Origin: Leuconostoc gasicomitatum LMG 18811
GTDB lineage: Bacteria; Bacillota; Bacilli; Lactobacillales; Lactobacillaceae
Length of the DNA: 64,000 bases
Direction: 5' to 3'
Assembly (NCBI RefSeq): GCF_000196855.1
Contig: NC_014319.1
Span: forward strand, 744,001-808,000
Shown here: piece by piece, positions 18,133-30,428 of the stretch
Numbering within the stretch: position 1 is the stretch's first letter
Layout of the letters: each line of letters opens with the position of its first letter
Translations under genes and position numbers: made by a program
The notes under the pieces: model-generated
Told to the model about the DNA's origin: nothing
Seen by the model: the letters and a program-made list of their open reading frames with translations, nothing else
The model's database searches: none

Positions 18133-19283
18133 TGACTGAAATAACTTTTGAAAATTTACAACAATATCGTCGGGATTTGCATTTAATTCCTGAGCTGGCG
18201 TTGGTTGAATTCCAAACGCATGCTTATTTAATGGACAAAATAACAAATTGGCAAAATGATACGATGACTATTCGTACAGTAGCAGAATTACCAACCGCCA
18301 TTTTGGTACGTTTTGAAGGTAGTGACCCAAAACGAACAATTGGTTATCGTTCAGATATTGATGCCTTACCAATCGCAGAACAAACAGATCTGCCATTTCA
18401 GTCAATTCATGCCGGAGTCATGCATGCTTGTGGCCACGATGTGCATATGAGTTTGGCTTTGGGAATGGTGCAATACTTTAGTCAACACCAGCCCAAGGAT
18501 AATTTTATTGTTTTCTTTCAACCGGCTGAAGAGGCAAAGAGTGGTGGCAAACTGGCTTATGATTTAGGACTTTTTGAAGACGAATGGCGTCCAGATGAGT
18601 TTTATGGCATTCATGATCAACCAGATCTACCAGCAGGAACATTGAGCACACTAGTTGGCACTTTATTTGCTGGCACTGCTGAATTGGTAATTGACATTCA
18701 TGGTCAAGGTGGGCACGCGGCTTATCCACATTTGGTTAAGGATCCTATTGTTGCGGCTGCGGAATTAATTATGCAGCTACAGACTGTTGTTTCTCGTTCA
18801 GTTGATCCGATTAAAGGTGGTGTGGTTAGCATTGGGGTTATTAATGGTGGAAAAGCTAACAACGTGATTCCAGATAATATCCACTTAGAAGGCACCGTCC
18901 GTAGTATGACGCGCACTGACTTGGATATTATGCTAACCCGTATTCGTCAAATTGCAGCAGGTGTTGCGTTATCTAATGATATAACAATTGATGTTGTGCT
19001 AGAAAGCGGTAGTTACTTACCAGTTGAAAATAATCCAGAGTTAGCAAATCAATTAATTGATTTCATGCAACTACGTGACGATATTGCTTTTGAATTGGCA
19101 CAGCCAGCGATGACTGGGGAAGATTTTGGTTACTTGTTACAACAAATTCCAGGAGTCATGTTATGGTTAGGTGTCAATGATAATCATGCGTTACACAGTC
19201 CTAAGCTAAATATAGATGAAGCTGCCTTATTACCTGGTTTTACAGCGTTAAGAGATTTTATTGAATGGCGAATGAACCAGTAG
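18132..19283 (+). CDS. ykuR: N-acetyldiaminopimelate deacetylase (M20D)
   Basis: 383 aa. Removes the acetyl group from N-acetyl-LL-DAP. M20D amidohydrolase motifs: YRSDIDALPI, MHACGHDVHM with the metal ligands, QPAEEAKSGG with the catalytic Glu pair, and LHSPKLNIDE. Overlap with dapH (TAATG) and position before dapA support the assignment. The N-acetyl-DAP aminotransferase needed between dapH and this enzyme is not in the window. Confidence 0.9.
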   Translation: MTEITFENLQQYRRDLHLIPELALVEFQTHAYLMDKITNWQNDTMTIRTVAELPTAILVRFEGSDPKRTIGYRSDIDALPIAEQTDLPFQSIHAGVMHACGHDVHMSLALGMVQYFSQHQPKDNFIVFFQPAEEAKSGGKLAYDLGLFEDEWRPDEFYGIHDQPDLPAGTLSTLVGTLFAGTAELVIDIHGQGGHAAYPHLVKDPIVAAAELIMQLQTVVSRSVDPIKGGVVSIGVINGGKANNVIPDNIHLEGTVRSMTRTDLDIMLTRIRQIAAGVALSNDITIDVVLESGSYLPVENNPELANQLIDFMQLRDDIAFELAQPAMTGEDFGYLLQQIPGVMLWLGVNDNHALHSPKLNIDEAALLPGFTALRDFIEWRMNQ

Positions 19284-19334
19284 ACCAGCTATTAGTGCAA
19301 TTAAGCAAATAAATATAATTAAGAGGAAAAAGCG

Positions 19335-20213
19335 ATGTATGAGAACATTAATTTAATTACGGCTATTATTACGCCTTTTGATGAAGCAAATGAAATTGAC
19401 TATTCAGCTTTAAAAAAGGTGATTGATTATTTATTATCTCATGGCACGCAAGGTCTGGTTATTGCTGGAACAACTGGTGAATCACCGACATTGACACACA
19501 CAGAAAAGTTAGCATTGACGCAATACATTGCGGATTATGTTGGCGATAAGGTGCTATTGATAGCTAATGCTGGAACAAACAATACAGCAGAGTCTGTCAA
19601 AAATGCGCGTGAATTGAGTGCTATTACTCATATTGATGGTATTCTAGCTGTGACACCGTATTATAATAAACCAAGTCAGAGTGGTATGATAGCACATTTT
19701 ACAGCAATAGCAGATGCATCTAATAAACCAGTGATGCTATATAATATTCCGGGTCGTTCTGCAGTAGGACTTACTGTTGACAGTGTTGTAAAGTTAGCAC
19801 AACACAAGAATATTAATGCAATTAAAGAAACAACTTCAGCGGAATTTATAGGTGCTGAAATTGAACACACACAAGCAGAAAACTTTGCTGTTTATACAGG
19901 TGAGGATGCACAAACACTAGCTGCTTATGCCCAAGGTGGTGCCGGAACTATTTCAGTTGCATCACACCTATATGGTAAGGAAATGACTGATTTATTTGCT
20001 GCAATGAATACTAATAATTGGCGTGAAGCCGGCCGCATACAGCGTTACCTAACACCACGCATGAACGCTTTGTTTGCGTTCCCATCACCATCACCGGTCA
20101 AAGCAAAATTAAGTGAAAAAGGTTTGGTAAAAAATATTGCAAGATTACCAATTTTGCCATTGACAGAACAAGAAAAGAAAACGCTTGATGGACTTTTGGA
20201 GACTAATTCATGA
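19335..20213 (+). CDS. dapA: 4-hydroxy-tetrahydrodipicolinate synthase
   Basis: 292 aa TIM barrel. Condenses pyruvate with aspartate semialdehyde. GTTGESPTL, TPYYNKPSQ with the active-site Tyr, YNIPGRS, and the Schiff-base Lys in NAIKETTS are present. AAGAGGAAAAAG precedes the ATG. Overlaps dapB by four bases (ATGA). Confidence 0.94.
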   Translation: MYENINLITAIITPFDEANEIDYSALKKVIDYLLSHGTQGLVIAGTTGESPTLTHTEKLALTQYIADYVGDKVLLIANAGTNNTAESVKNARELSAITHIDGILAVTPYYNKPSQSGMIAHFTAIADASNKPVMLYNIPGRSAVGLTVDSVVKLAQHKNINAIKETTSAEFIGAEIEHTQAENFAVYTGEDAQTLAAYAQGGAGTISVASHLYGKEMTDLFAAMNTNNWREAGRIQRYLTPRMNALFAFPSPSPVKAKLSEKGLVKNIARLPILPLTEQEKKTLDGLLETNS

Positions 20214-20935
20214 CAAAAATAATTTTGGCTGGTGGCTTTGGTAAATTGGGTTTGGCCATTCAAGAAGGCTTGGCAGCAACTGATTATGAAATTGTCGGTA
20301 TTTTAAGCGGCCATCACCATGAAAGTCAGTATCCTGTTTGGACATCACGTGATCAAATAATTGAACCAGCAGATATTTTTTTAGATGTTAGTACACCAGC
20401 GACTGTATTTGAAAATGCGCAGTGGGCTATAAAGCATAATATGGCAATTGTTATTGGCGCCACTGGTTTGACTGAAGAGCAAGTGACACAATTACGTGAG
20501 CAATCAGAACATGGTATTTTAATTGTGCCCAACTTCAGCCTTTCCGCTGTATTGTTAATGCAATTTGCACAACAAGCTGCAAAATATTTTCCTGATGTAG
20601 AAATTGTTGAGACGCATAATCCTAAAAAAATTGATGCCCCATCAGGAACTGCTGTACAAACTGCTAAATTGATTGCAAACGAACGGATTAATGCAGCACA
20701 AAAAACAAGTGATGGTGAAGCACGTGGGCAGCGCGTGTCAGATATTCCTGTTCATGCGCTACGCTTACCAGGGTATATCGCACAACAAAGTGTTTATTTT
20801 GGTGGTATTGATGAACAATTAACATTAACACAAAGCACAACGAGCCGATTGGCTTTTGTACCAGGCGTTTTGCGTTCATTAGCTGGTGTTGAAAAAATAA
20901 ATGATTTAAAAATTGGATTAGAAAATGTTTTATAG
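20210..20935 (+). CDS. dapB: 4-hydroxy-tetrahydrodipicolinate reductase
   Basis: 241 aa, a little shorter than many DapB. Rossmann N-terminus ILAGGFGKLG, GATGLTEEQ, substrate motif with KKIDAPSGTAV, and VYFGGIDEQLTLTQS. The usual EHHH-type motif reads ETHNPKK, keeping one catalytic His. Reduces the DapA product with NAD(P)H. Last gene of the operon, followed by a terminator. Confidence 0.92.
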   Translation: MTKIILAGGFGKLGLAIQEGLAATDYEIVGILSGHHHESQYPVWTSRDQIIEPADIFLDVSTPATVFENAQWAIKHNMAIVIGATGLTEEQVTQLREQSEHGILIVPNFSLSAVLLMQFAQQAAKYFPDVEIVETHNPKKIDAPSGTAVQTAKLIANERINAAQKTSDGEARGQRVSDIPVHALRLPGYIAQQSVYFGGIDEQLTLTQSTTSRLAFVPGVLRSLAGVEKINDLKIGLENVL

Positions 20936-21003
20936 TAGTCAAAAAATCTATCTATACTGCTTTGTCAACAAACACTTGACTATTTGCAGAGCATTAATTT
21001 AAC

Positions 21004-21025
21004 AGTGGCGAAATCCACTTTTTTT
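21004..21025 (+). terminator. Terminator of the lysA-dap operon
   Basis: AGTGG, CGAAAT, CCACT, then seven T. Confidence 0.75.
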
Positions 21026-21293
21026 GTGCTTTTATTTTGATGGATTGACAAGATTAAAGATGATAGCAACTGTTTTAAAAATATGAATCTAATAAGATCA
21101 CCATGACGCTGGAAGTGTTACTGCACTAGAACTAACTATGATTAGTAAAAAACTTATAGCATATTTTTCTCAACTTTGAATAATCAAATTAGTAAATGTC
21201 AAATTAGCGTTTTTAATCCAAAATTTTTACGATGTGTGCGTCAATTTAGTACGTGTGTTACTAACAAAATAAGCACTTTGGTCTTTTTTTGCG
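21026..21293. other. Intergenic stretch with no recognised element
   Basis: About 270 bases between the dap operon terminator and recX. I see no gene, repeat or riboswitch; only the recX -10 at its right end. Confidence 0.5.
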
Positions 21294-21299
21294 TACAAT
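21294..21299 (+). promoter_or_regulatory. -10 for leaderless recX
   Basis: TACAAT, then AGACAT, then ATG 21306. No SD; T-rich upstream with no consensus -35. Confidence 0.5.
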
Positions 21300-21305
21300 A
21301 GACAT

Positions 21306-22103
21306 ATGAAAACAATTACGAAAATTGCGACACAAAAAAAGCTCGGACGTTACAGCATTGATTTAGACAAACAATTTGCATTTGGTGTGTCTGAAAGTGT
21401 ATTAATTAAATATGGCTTAGCAAAGGGTCGTGAGCTTGATGATACGTTGATTGAACAAATCAAGCATGACGATGAAGTTGCTAAAGCGTTTAATACAGCA
21501 ATAAACTACTTGGGTCATGCTTTACGGACAATTAAACAAGTGAAACAAAAATTAACTGAAAAAGCAGTTTCTGAAGATATACAGGTACAGGTGGTTGCGC
21601 AATTAAAAGAATTAGGCTATCTTGATGATGCTAATTATGCTATGCACTATGTGTCAACAAAGAAATTAATTAGTCCCAAAGGACCCAATACTATAAAAAT
21701 GGATTTGCAGCAGGCTGGGATATTAGAAGACGATATTGAGAAGGCACTTGCATCTTACACTTATGAAGAGCAAATTGAAATTGCTCAAAAAATGGCGATT
21801 AAATTTGCTAATACTTACAAACGTGAATCCACACGTGCCAAGCAACAAAAAATTATCCAAGCTTTAGCCAATAAAGGATTTTCGTTTGATATTGGTCAAA
21901 CTGTGGTATCAGAACTCGATGTTGGAAATGATGATACAACTGAGTTAGATAATGTTAAAAGACAAGCCGAAAAGCTCTGGCATCGTTATCGAAATGAGCC
22001 ATTGAGTCAACGACAGTATAAGACAAAAAGCCATCTTTATACCAAAGGTTATAGTCGTGAGGTTATTGATACCATCATGTTAGCACTTGAAAGTGAGTCT
22101 TAA
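21306..22103 (+). CDS. recX: RecX regulatory protein
   Basis: 265 aa, typical of Firmicute RecX. Helical repeats: HALRTIKQVKQKL, ELGYLDDANYAMHYV, KGPNTIKMDLQQAGI, and a last repeat ending KGYSREVIDTIML. RecX binds RecA filaments and limits their growth. The start lacks an SD and lies 6 nt after a -10, so the mRNA is probably leaderless. A small coding frame follows three bases after the stop. Confidence 0.88.
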   Translation: MKTITKIATQKKLGRYSIDLDKQFAFGVSESVLIKYGLAKGRELDDTLIEQIKHDDEVAKAFNTAINYLGHALRTIKQVKQKLTEKAVSEDIQVQVVAQLKELGYLDDANYAMHYVSTKKLISPKGPNTIKMDLQQAGILEDDIEKALASYTYEEQIEIAQKMAIKFANTYKRESTRAKQQKIIQALANKGFSFDIGQTVVSELDVGNDDTTELDNVKRQAEKLWHRYRNEPLSQRQYKTKSHLYTKGYSREVIDTIMLALESES

Positions 22104-22105
22104 TC

Positions 22106-22378
22106 ATGCAGATTTATGATTCAAAAGTCATACAAACAAAACTTTCAGTGGCAGAGCAACAAGCGGATAAAATATCACAAGAGTTACAACGTTTGCAAAA
22201 AGCAGGCAGAACCGATAGTTATATGGAGCAACAAATCAAGACATTAAAAAATCAATTTCCGAATTTAAAATTAATTATTATGCAATTAAAAAAACAGCTT
22301 ATCTCTGCTAAAAAATCTAACCAAAAAACAAACACGCAACATTTTGTGCGTAGCAATAATCATCGCAATGACTTGTAG
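22106..22378 (+). CDS. Small coiled-coil protein of unknown function
   Basis: 90 aa, not recognised. Highly charged and helical: heptad-like pattern through KLSVAEQQADKISQEL and QQIKTLKNQFPNLK, with a basic C-terminal tail. It begins three bases after recX, so it is cotranscribed with it. No signal peptide or membrane segment. Confidence 0.55.
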   Translation: MQIYDSKVIQTKLSVAEQQADKISQELQRLQKAGRTDSYMEQQIKTLKNQFPNLKLIIMQLKKQLISAKKSNQKTNTQHFVRSNNHRNDL

Positions 22379-22446
22379 TCTATCATTTGATCGTGAAATT
22401 TGATACAATTAAATAGAAATTCGGTGTCAGAAGAGTAGGTACGATC

Positions 22447-23016
22447 ATGAGCTTTGATAAGTCGAATCGCGGGCCACGCGAGGGTGATTTCATCACGATC
22501 AAAAGTTACAAGCATGACGGCTCGTTGCATCGAACTTGGCGCGATACCATGGTTTTGAAAACCAGTGAAAATGCTATTATTGGATTAAATGATCATACTT
22601 TAGTAACGGAAGATGATGGCCGTCGCTGGGTGACTAGAGAACCGGCGATTGTTTATTTTCATAAGAAGTATTGGTTTAATATTATTGCAATGATACGTGA
22701 TAACGGTGTGTCGTACTACTGTAATTTAGCATCTCCTTATGTGCTAGACAAAGAGGCGCTAAAATATATTGATTACGATTTAGATGTTAAAGTTTTTCCA
22801 GATGGGGAAAAGCATTTACTTGATGCAGATGAATATGCTGCTCATAGTAAAAAATGGCATTACCCACCAGAAATCGATCAAATTTTGAAAGCACATGTCA
22901 AAATTTTAGTGGACTGGATTAATGACGGCACAGGACCTTTTTCACAAGGTTATATTGATGTGTGGTATGCAAGATATCAACATTTGATGCAGCAGCGGCT
23001 TAAAGATCGTCGTTGA
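22447..23016 (+). CDS. ntdP: Nucleoside tri-/diphosphatase, DUF402 (NtdP/YgaC)
   Basis: 189 aa. DUF402 fold: [34 protein letters not shown], then YYCNLASP and [12 protein letters not shown], where acidic residues bind metal. Staphylococcal and streptococcal members hydrolyse nucleoside di- and triphosphates. A TACAAT -10 is visible at 22404-22409 and the ATG follows a weak purine stretch. Terminator downstream. Confidence 0.85.
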   Translation: MSFDKSNRGPREGDFITIKSYKHDGSLHRTWRDTMVLKTSENAIIGLNDHTLVTEDDGRRWVTREPAIVYFHKKYWFNIIAMIRDNGVSYYCNLASPYVLDKEALKYIDYDLDVKVFPDGEKHLLDADEYAAHSKKWHYPPEIDQILKAHVKILVDWINDGTGPFSQGYIDVWYARYQHLMQQRLKDRR

Positions 23017-23020
23017 AAGG

Positions 23021-23050
23021 AAAGACACGCAAATATTTGTGTGTCTTTTT
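23021..23050 (+). terminator. Terminator of ntdP
   Basis: AAAGACACgCAAAT pairs with ATTTGtGTGTCTTT and runs into T. Confidence 0.75.
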
Positions 23051-23128
23051 GTGTGATAAAATATAGAAAGAATAACTGATATGTGAGATAACATATTCGT
23101 TTTCGGGTACGTATGAAAAGAGGGTCAA

Positions 23129-26100
23129 ATGGCACTAACAATTTATATGAATCATGCACGCACTGATTTACGTCATGCCTTATTACAAGATGTACAGACG
23201 AAAATGCAACAAGATAAAACGCTAACGGTTTATTATATCGTACCAAATCATGTTAAGTTTGATAGTGAGGTTGATGTTCTAAAACAATTTGCAATAATAA
23301 ATGGTCAAAATCCTAAAAAAGAATTATACGCACAAAGTCGATTACAAGTATACTCATTATCACGATTGGCGTGGGCGTTGTTAAAAAATTCGCCTGATAT
23401 ACAGCCAAATATCATACAAAATACTGGTTTATTTATTATGGTATCAGATATATTGCGGGACTATGCAGGACAATTACCTATTTTTGCACGTATGCAATCT
23501 AAAAGTGGCTTCATATCAGCACTAGTCAAACAGTTAGTAGAGTTACGTGCCAGTCATATTACGCCACAAGATTTATTGCAAATTTTAAACGATACGAGTA
23601 ATGATGCCACTTTTTTACACCAAACACTTGGCAGCAAGTTACGTGATTTAGCAATTGTTGCCGATGCCTTAGATAGAAAAATAGGGCAGGAATACATAAC
23701 TGCTCAAGAAGTTTTGCCTTTTTTTGCTATGCAGTTAGCGGGATCATCACTAAAAAATGTGGCATTTTATTTTGATGGTTTTAATGGTTTTACGAGTGCT
23801 GAGATGCAGGTGATCACGCAATTGATTGCAAAATATCCAGTATCAATTGCACTTTTAGGGCAGGCTGATAGATTAGGAAAACAACAAGATGGCGATGTCT
23901 TTAATAAACCGATGTATACAGCGCAACAGCTCATACATACTGCTCAAATATTTGAGCAAAAAGTGCAGATCAACGCGCCAAAACAGTTACGTCATCTAAG
24001 CCAAACAACAAAACAAGTGTTATTGGCTTGGGAAAGTTTAGGTGAATACCGCGCTTTTAATGGTGACAAAGATCATGTTAACTTACAGACATTTGCTGCT
24101 GAAAATACAATTGTTGAAATACAAGAAGTTGCGCGACGCGTTCGACAGTTACTCGTTAGTGAACCTGAACTGCGTTTACGTGATATTTTAATTCTGGCGC
24201 GTGATTTAACACCGTATACTGCACATATACCAGAAGTGATGTCACAATTTGACTTGCCTTACTTTCTTGATAATGATCAACCAATGGCTAATCATCCATT
24301 GGTTGAGTTACTATTGAATTTGTTATTACCGCAAAAAGATAGGTTTCAATACCAAAATGTGATGGCTATTTTGAAAACAAGTTTATTACGTCCATACTTG
24401 GATGATGCATTAGTTTCTGAAACAGAATTTTTCGATGTGATGGGTTATTTTGACAATTATCTTTACGCAAATCGACCCTATGAAACAACTTGGCGTAATT
24501 TAGATAAACCATTTGAACTATTCACAGTTGTTGATTCAGTAGACGAGGATGATGCAACAATTACTTCAGATGACAGTATAGTCAATCGACGAATTGAAAC
24601 AATGCGTCGATTTATATTGTCAGCATTTGATGATTTACAGCGACAATTGGATCAAGCAAAAACAATGCGACAAGCAGCCACAAATTTGGTACTGTGGCTA
24701 GAAAAATACCATGTTGATAGTGCTATTTTAGAACAACGTGATGTCTTACTTGCGGCAGGTGAATTAACGCGTTCACGTCAAGGGGAACAGGTTTGGCAAC
24801 TATTTATTCAAACACTTGATGATATTGTAGCAATCAATGGCGATCAAACATTTGACCTGACAATATTTAAAGAAGTATTGAATGCTGGCTTTTCTGGGGC
24901 AAAATTTTCTGGAATTCCTAATAATTTGGACCAGTTGACAATATCTGAAGCAGGTATTGTTCAAAGCAATCATTATAAACAACTTTTTTTTATTGGTGGT
25001 ACACGTACAAATTTACCAGCACAAACAAAAACAACTGCGTTAATTAATGATGCTGAAAGATTAATTGTACAACCAGCTTTGCAAGAAGCTGGCACAACAA
25101 AGTATTTACAAAATACAGCACAACAACAAATGGCAGAAGAAAACCTACTATTTTATGGTGCTTTGGCGACGACAACAAGTGGGGTCACATTCTCATATCC
25201 CATATTAGATGCAACTGGTAAAATATCGGAAATATCGCCTTTTTTCAAAAGATTAATTGATACTTTTGATATTACGATTAAAAAAATTAGTAATGTACCA
25301 TCTAGCAGTGTTGATTTGTTGAAGCATTATATTGGTACACCTCGAGCAACGTTGTCTGAATTAGTTAAAATTATACCAACACAACAAGCAACGGCAGCTT
25401 TTAAAGCAGTTCAAAATGCTATTAGTCAGCAACAAAAAGAGCGTTTGATGCGTGTTTTACAAGCGCCAAACTATCGCAATACGATTCAGACTTTAAAGCC
25501 GGAATTTGTACAGGCGCTATTTGGTGAACAATTAAACGTTTCCATATCTCAGTTAGAAAGTTATTATAATAATCCCTTAGGCTATTTTCTGCAATATGGT
25601 TTGAAATTAAAAGAACGTGCGACTAATGAGTTGAACGTGGCCCAAACAGGGACACTTTATCATGCAGTGCTTGAAGCTGTATTACAGCGCTTAATTCAAG
25701 AAAATATTAGCTTACGAGATATTAAAACATCAGCCTTGATGATGTTATTACAGCAAGAATTGGCTTCCCAACTCATGTTACCAGAGTATAACTTGCTACA
25801 AGAGAATGGTAAAATGCGTGCCATAAGAGATTATTTGCAAAAAGTGAGTGAGACATTGTTAACTAATTTACAGCGTGCTGCTCGTGTTAATATTGCGCGA
25901 CCTAGTGCTGTCGAAAAATTGTTTGGCTTTCCGGATAAAAATGCGTTACCAGCTTTAAAATTTTCTCGGGGACAAATTAATATGCAAGTGCGTGGTAAAA
26001 TTGATCGTTTTGATATTCAAGATAACACACAAGTATTTGGTACAATTATTGATTATAAGTCTAGTGGAAAACAATTTGATTGGGGGCAAGCATTTGATGG

Positions 26101-26665
26101 GCTACAAATGCAATTATTAACTTATTGGCAGGCAGCGCAAATGAATGCTGAAGCACTTGGTGTTGAAGCCATTGGCGGGGCGTTTTTTGCACAAATAGCC
26201 CCACAAAAGCGACTGATATCAGATTTTAAAGGTGATGTTAGTGCCCTTTTAGATGGGCAAGTGAGACCAGATATTTTTAAATATCGCGGCCTATTTGTTT
26301 CAGAAGAAGATTATATTGATAGTTTAGATAATTTATCTGACAGTAATATCTCACAATTTTACCAACTCAAGAAGAAAAATGATGGGGAACTTTACGCCAA
26401 TAGTGATTTTGTAGCTGCGCAGGATTTTGCATTATTATTAAAACGTAATACTGATAATATTATGTTTGCCGGAGAGAGAATATTGGCAGGCCTTTTTCCT
26501 TTAAAACCTACGGCAGCAAGTTTACAGTACACACCATATGGTGATATTTTACGGTTTGATCGATCATTAGGTGATACTTATCGACCAGAAGCACCTAAAG
26601 GCAAGGCCAATATTTTAAAAATTTTACAGGAGGCAGATGATAATGGCGACAACATTTACAATTAA
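23129..26665 (+). CDS. rexB: ATP-dependent nuclease subunit B (RexB/AddB), cysteine-free
   Basis: 1178 aa, full RexB length. An inactive helicase-like N-terminal region is followed by a RecB-type nuclease domain with GKIDRFD and GTIIDYKSS near 950-975. With RexA it resects double-strand breaks up to Chi. In Bacillus AddB four cysteines hold a 4Fe-4S cluster that staples the nuclease domain; here the whole protein has no cysteine. The first site reads [18 protein letters not shown] and the last [14 protein letters not shown]. The nuclease residues are kept. AGAGGG precedes the ATG. Confidence 0.92.
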   Translation: MALTIYMNHARTDLRHALLQDVQTKMQQDKTLTVYYIVPNHVKFDSEVDVLKQFAIINGQNPKKELYAQSRLQVYSLSRLAWALLKNSPDIQPNIIQNTGLFIMVSDILRDYAGQLPIFARMQSKSGFISALVKQLVELRASHITPQDLLQILNDTSNDATFLHQTLGSKLRDLAIVADALDRKIGQEYITAQEVLPFFAMQLAGSSLKNVAFYFDGFNGFTSAEMQVITQLIAKYPVSIALLGQADRLGKQQDGDVFNKPMYTAQQLIHTAQIFEQKVQINAPKQLRHLSQTTKQVLLAWESLGEYRAFNGDKDHVNLQTFAAENTIVEIQEVARRVRQLLVSEPELRLRDILILARDLTPYTAHIPEVMSQFDLPYFLDNDQPMANHPLVELLLNLLLPQKDRFQYQNVMAILKTSLLRPYLDDALVSETEFFDVMGYFDNYLYANRPYETTWRNLDKPFELFTVVDSVDEDDATITSDDSIVNRRIETMRRFILSAFDDLQRQLDQAKTMRQAATNLVLWLEKYHVDSAILEQRDVLLAAGELTRSRQGEQVWQLFIQTLDDIVAINGDQTFDLTIFKEVLNAGFSGAKFSGIPNNLDQLTISEAGIVQSNHYKQLFFIGGTRTNLPAQTKTTALINDAERLIVQPALQEAGTTKYLQNTAQQQMAEENLLFYGALATTTSGVTFSYPILDATGKISEISPFFKRLIDTFDITIKKISNVPSSSVDLLKHYIGTPRATLSELVKIIPTQQATAAFKAVQNAISQQQKERLMRVLQAPNYRNTIQTLKPEFVQALFGEQLNVSISQLESYYNNPLGYFLQYGLKLKERATNELNVAQTGTLYHAVLEAVLQRLIQENISLRDIKTSALMMLLQQELASQLMLPEYNLLQENGKMRAIRDYLQKVSETLLTNLQRAARVNIARPSAVEKLFGFPDKNALPALKFSRGQINMQVRGKIDRFDIQDNTQVFGTIIDYKSSGKQFDWGQAFDGLQMQLLTYWQAAQMNAEALGVEAIGGAFFAQIAPQKRLISDFKGDVSALLDGQVRPDIFKYRGLFVSEEDYIDSLDNLSDSNISQFYQLKKKNDGELYANSDFVAAQDFALLLKRNTDNIMFAGERILAGLFPLKPTAASLQYTPYGDILRFDRSLGDTYRPEAPKGKANILKILQEADDNGDNIYN

Positions 26666-29600
26666 TCAGCAACGTGCAGTTGAAGAAACAGGGCATAATA
26701 TTTTAGTCGCAGCCTCAGCTGGTTCTGGTAAAACAACTGTTTTAATTGAGCGTCTCATTCAAAAAATTTTGTCTGGGACTAGTGTTGAAAATTTTTTAAT
26801 TGTGACATTTACTAATGCAGCTGCTAAAGAAATGCGAGAACGTTTGGAAGCAGCACTTGAAAAACGAATGAAAACGGCTGATAGCCAGATGAAACGTTTC
26901 TTACAAGAACAGTTGTTGTTACTACCAGCGGCTAATATTTCAACAATAGATGCCTATGCCTTGCGTTTAATTGAAAATTATTATCATGTGATTGGTTTAG
27001 ATCCACAGTTTCGATTACTTTCAGATACTGCGGAACGCGACTTATTACGCCAAGATGTGTTAGACGAAGTATTTGCGTCATTTTATGAAGAGTCTCACGA
27101 AAATCATGCAGATTTTTTAGCGCTGGTCACTAATTTCAGTAGCCCAAGTGATGATACGCAATTGAAACAAATTGTTTTAAAATTGGCAGATTTTGCAGAA
27201 GCACGACCAGACGGTGATGCGTGGTTGCAACATTTAAATGATAATGACATATCAAAAATTAGTGATATCACGCAGTCAACTATATATCAAAATGACATAT
27301 TGCCAATAATATCTGACATGATTAAACACCTTTTAAGTTCAGCAACGTCAGCGCAATCTTTAGTTGAAGGCATACCCGAGTTTAAAAAAACACAAGCAGG
27401 GTTCATGACTATTGTTGACTACTTGCAGCACATTCAGTCAGATTTGATGGGTACGACATGGGATAACTTACGTGAAAAAGTAATTCAAATGCCAAAGGTA
27501 AGTATTGAAACTCGGGCAAGTAAGGGGATAAAAGACGAACCAGACATGCTGTCTATTTTGGCTCAGGTGACTGCGATTAAAAATAAAATTGTCGGCTCTA
27601 AATCTGATTTAAACCAACTAATAGACTCATTTTTTAGATTTGATCAAGCAAATTGGCAAAAAATACAACGCGCAACGGACGAATTAGTGCGCACACTAAT
27701 TGTCGTCACACAAACTTTTCGTGTGACCTTTGCACAATCTAAGCGGGAAAATAAGCTGGTTGATTTTCCGGATTTAGGTGCATTAGCATTGCAAATATTA
27801 GCTGATGAACCAACGCGAAAAACAGTTAATGGACAATTTATTGAAATATTAGTTGATGAGTATCAAGATATTAACCAGTTACAAGAAACCCTATTGTCTC
27901 TTGTATCGAACGGGAAAAATATGTATATGGTTGGGGATGTCAAGCAGAGTGTTTACGGTTTTCGTCAAGCAGATCCCACATTATTTACAAGCAAGTATAA
28001 GCAATTTAACACGACAGAAAATGATGATAGTCGGATTGAGTTAGCTGATAATTTTCGATCACAAAATAACGTGACACGAATGACAAATTTGATATTTACG
28101 CAATTAATGGATGAAAAATTAGGGGATATTGCGTATGCTGGTGAGGCGAAGTTAGTTCCAAAAGCGACATATCCAACTGCAGTACCAGCGGTATTTGACA
28201 TTGATATCATAACAAAGCAGACTTCGGATCCTTTAGTGAACGATCAAGAAGAGACACAGGTATTTGAAAAACGCCAAGCACAGTATGCACAATTGGCTGA
28301 TAAAATTTTAAAATTACGGGAAACGACGTTATTTGATCGTAAAAGCAAGCCAACAGGTATGCGGCCTGTTAATTATGCTGATATCGCAATTCTAACGCGA
28401 TCAAAATCCGGTTATATAGACTTAGTGGCTACTTTGAGAGATGCTGGTATTCCTGTTCAAGTAGAATCTGTGGGTAATTATTTTCAAACCATGGAAGTTT
28501 ATTTAATTCTTGATGTTTTACGTGTGATTGATAATCCACATCAAGATATACCATTGGTTGCTGTGCTACGTTCACCGTTGTTTGATTTTACAGAAAATGA
28601 TCTTGCAGCTGTACGATTAGCAGATCAGAAGCATGATTATTGGTCAGCATTACAAAAATTTTCTGAAAATAGTCCACGTAGTAAAAAAGTTATCGCTTTG
28701 TTTGATAAGTGGCATTTATTGGCTACTCAAAATGATTTGGTCACATTAATTTGGACCATATTTGATGATACAGCTTGGCTAGATTATGTTGCAGGTATGC
28801 CTGGCGGGACACAAAGGCAGGCTAACTTGCATGCTTTGTATGAGTATGCACGCACTTATCAAAACAATACGAATGCTGGGTTGTTTAGATTTGTGCGTTA
28901 TATCGAACAGCTGCAAGAAAATGATGGTCAATTAGGGGAAGCACCACAAGAATCTGATGCACAAGCAGTTCGTCTGATGACGATTCACGCCTCAAAAGGA
29001 CTAGAATTTCCAATCGTAATTTTACCAGAATTTGATAAAGCATTTAATACAAAAGATTTGACAGGTAAGGTCTTAATTCAAAAAGACGCAGGCATTGGTA
29101 TTGATTATTTACAACCTGACGCGTTGGTATCTATGCCAACTTTGCAAAAATTAGCAGTGCAACAAGCCATTAAACGGCAAAGTTGGTCGGAAGAAATGCG
29201 GTTGCTTTATGTGGCATTGACACGTGCTGAACAGCAGATATATGTCATTGGAACGGTTGCAGTTGATGAGAATGGGCAAAACAAACAATTATCTGATCTG
29301 TGGCAACGTGCTAAAAATACTGCTGGTCAATTTTTAAATGAGGATTTACGTTTGACGGCAAAATCTTATTTGGCATGGTTAATCATTAGTTTAGCACGTA
29401 CTAAAAATGATGTCCTTGAAAATTGGCTAGGTGACGGGGATGTACCGCGTTTATTAGGTTCAGAAACGCTACTGGATGCCGAATTAACTGTGAATTTTAT
29501 TTCCGAAAATGACATTGTTTTACAACATTCATCAGATACATTCGGCGCTGATGAAAAAATACTAAACGCATCATATGATGCAAATGACTATGCGCAGGCT

Positions 29601-30371
29601 CAAAAAATTTTGGCCTATGATTATAAAAATAAAATTGCTAGTAGTACAGCAGCTTACCAATCTGTTACTGAAATGAAACGCTTATTTGAAGATCCAGATC
29701 TTCTTAACTTGAAGACCTTAGACATCGATGAAGACGGTGATTTCAAACCTGCTAATGAATTAGTTAATCAAAGTTTAATGCTACCGGGATTTATGACCGA
29801 TGGTTCGCATAAACCATCAAGTGCGGCAGTGGGTATAGCGACACATCTATTATTACAACTGATCGATTTTAAGCAAATACAAACAAGGCAAACACTAGAA
29901 GAATTACGTGATAATTTAGTCAATAGTAAACGCATTTTGCCACAGGTTGCAGCTTTAATTAATATTGAACAATTAATGGCTTTTTTGGACACACCATTCG
30001 CTAAGCGTTTGCAACAACATGCAGATACATTGCAACGAGAAGCGACATTTGCAATGATTATGCCAGCTAATCGTATTTACCAAACATTGACTGATGATGC
30101 GCCGGTATTAGTTCATGGTATTATTGACGGTTATTTTATTGATGAGTCAACGCAAGCAATTACTATTTTTGATTATAAGACAGATTTTATTAGGCATGAT
30201 CGTGTGATAGAGGAGTTACAAAAAGTAAAAACACGATACCAAGGTCAACTAAGACTATATCAGCAAGCCTTGCAACAAGAATTCCCAACATATACATTTC
30301 ATGACCCACAAATTATCGCTTTAAGCGTTGGTCAAGTAATCAGTGTGACACCACCTCATGTGAATGGATAG
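26643..30371 (+). CDS. rexA: ATP-dependent helicase/nuclease subunit A (RexA/AddA)
   Basis: 1242 aa from the second ATG (26643), 9 nt from AGGAGG; the first (26637) is only 3 nt away. UvrD-type helicase with Walker [42 protein letters not shown] and [10 protein letters not shown], plus a C-terminal RecB nuclease domain with IDGYF and IFDYKTDF. Overlaps the end of rexB by 23 bases. Repairs double-strand breaks with RexB. Confidence 0.95.
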   Translation: MATTFTINQQRAVEETGHNILVAASAGSGKTTVLIERLIQKILSGTSVENFLIVTFTNAAAKEMRERLEAALEKRMKTADSQMKRFLQEQLLLLPAANISTIDAYALRLIENYYHVIGLDPQFRLLSDTAERDLLRQDVLDEVFASFYEESHENHADFLALVTNFSSPSDDTQLKQIVLKLADFAEARPDGDAWLQHLNDNDISKISDITQSTIYQNDILPIISDMIKHLLSSATSAQSLVEGIPEFKKTQAGFMTIVDYLQHIQSDLMGTTWDNLREKVIQMPKVSIETRASKGIKDEPDMLSILAQVTAIKNKIVGSKSDLNQLIDSFFRFDQANWQKIQRATDELVRTLIVVTQTFRVTFAQSKRENKLVDFPDLGALALQILADEPTRKTVNGQFIEILVDEYQDINQLQETLLSLVSNGKNMYMVGDVKQSVYGFRQADPTLFTSKYKQFNTTENDDSRIELADNFRSQNNVTRMTNLIFTQLMDEKLGDIAYAGEAKLVPKATYPTAVPAVFDIDIITKQTSDPLVNDQEETQVFEKRQAQYAQLADKILKLRETTLFDRKSKPTGMRPVNYADIAILTRSKSGYIDLVATLRDAGIPVQVESVGNYFQTMEVYLILDVLRVIDNPHQDIPLVAVLRSPLFDFTENDLAAVRLADQKHDYWSALQKFSENSPRSKKVIALFDKWHLLATQNDLVTLIWTIFDDTAWLDYVAGMPGGTQRQANLHALYEYARTYQNNTNAGLFRFVRYIEQLQENDGQLGEAPQESDAQAVRLMTIHASKGLEFPIVILPEFDKAFNTKDLTGKVLIQKDAGIGIDYLQPDALVSMPTLQKLAVQQAIKRQSWSEEMRLLYVALTRAEQQIYVIGTVAVDENGQNKQLSDLWQRAKNTAGQFLNEDLRLTAKSYLAWLIISLARTKNDVLENWLGDGDVPRLLGSETLLDAELTVNFISENDIVLQHSSDTFGADEKILNASYDANDYAQAQKILAYDYKNKIASSTAAYQSVTEMKRLFEDPDLLNLKTLDIDEDGDFKPANELVNQSLMLPGFMTDGSHKPSSAAVGIATHLLLQLIDFKQIQTRQTLEELRDNLVNSKRILPQVAALINIEQLMAFLDTPFAKRLQQHADTLQREATFAMIMPANRIYQTLTDDAPVLVHGIIDGYFIDESTQAITIFDYKTDFIRHDRVIEELQKVKTRYQGQLRLYQQALQQEFPTYTFHDPQIIALSVGQVISVTPPHVNG

Positions 30372-30415
30372 ACGCAGACAAACTGTTTGATTGATCTTTC
30401 TCATCAAGAATAGTG

Positions 30416-30421
30416 TAAAAT
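30416..30421 (+). promoter_or_regulatory. -10 for leaderless glpG
   Basis: TAAAAT, then seven bases, then ATG 30429. No SD. A TTGATC 19 bp upstream could act as -35. Confidence 0.45.
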
Positions 30422-30428
30422 AAAGATT

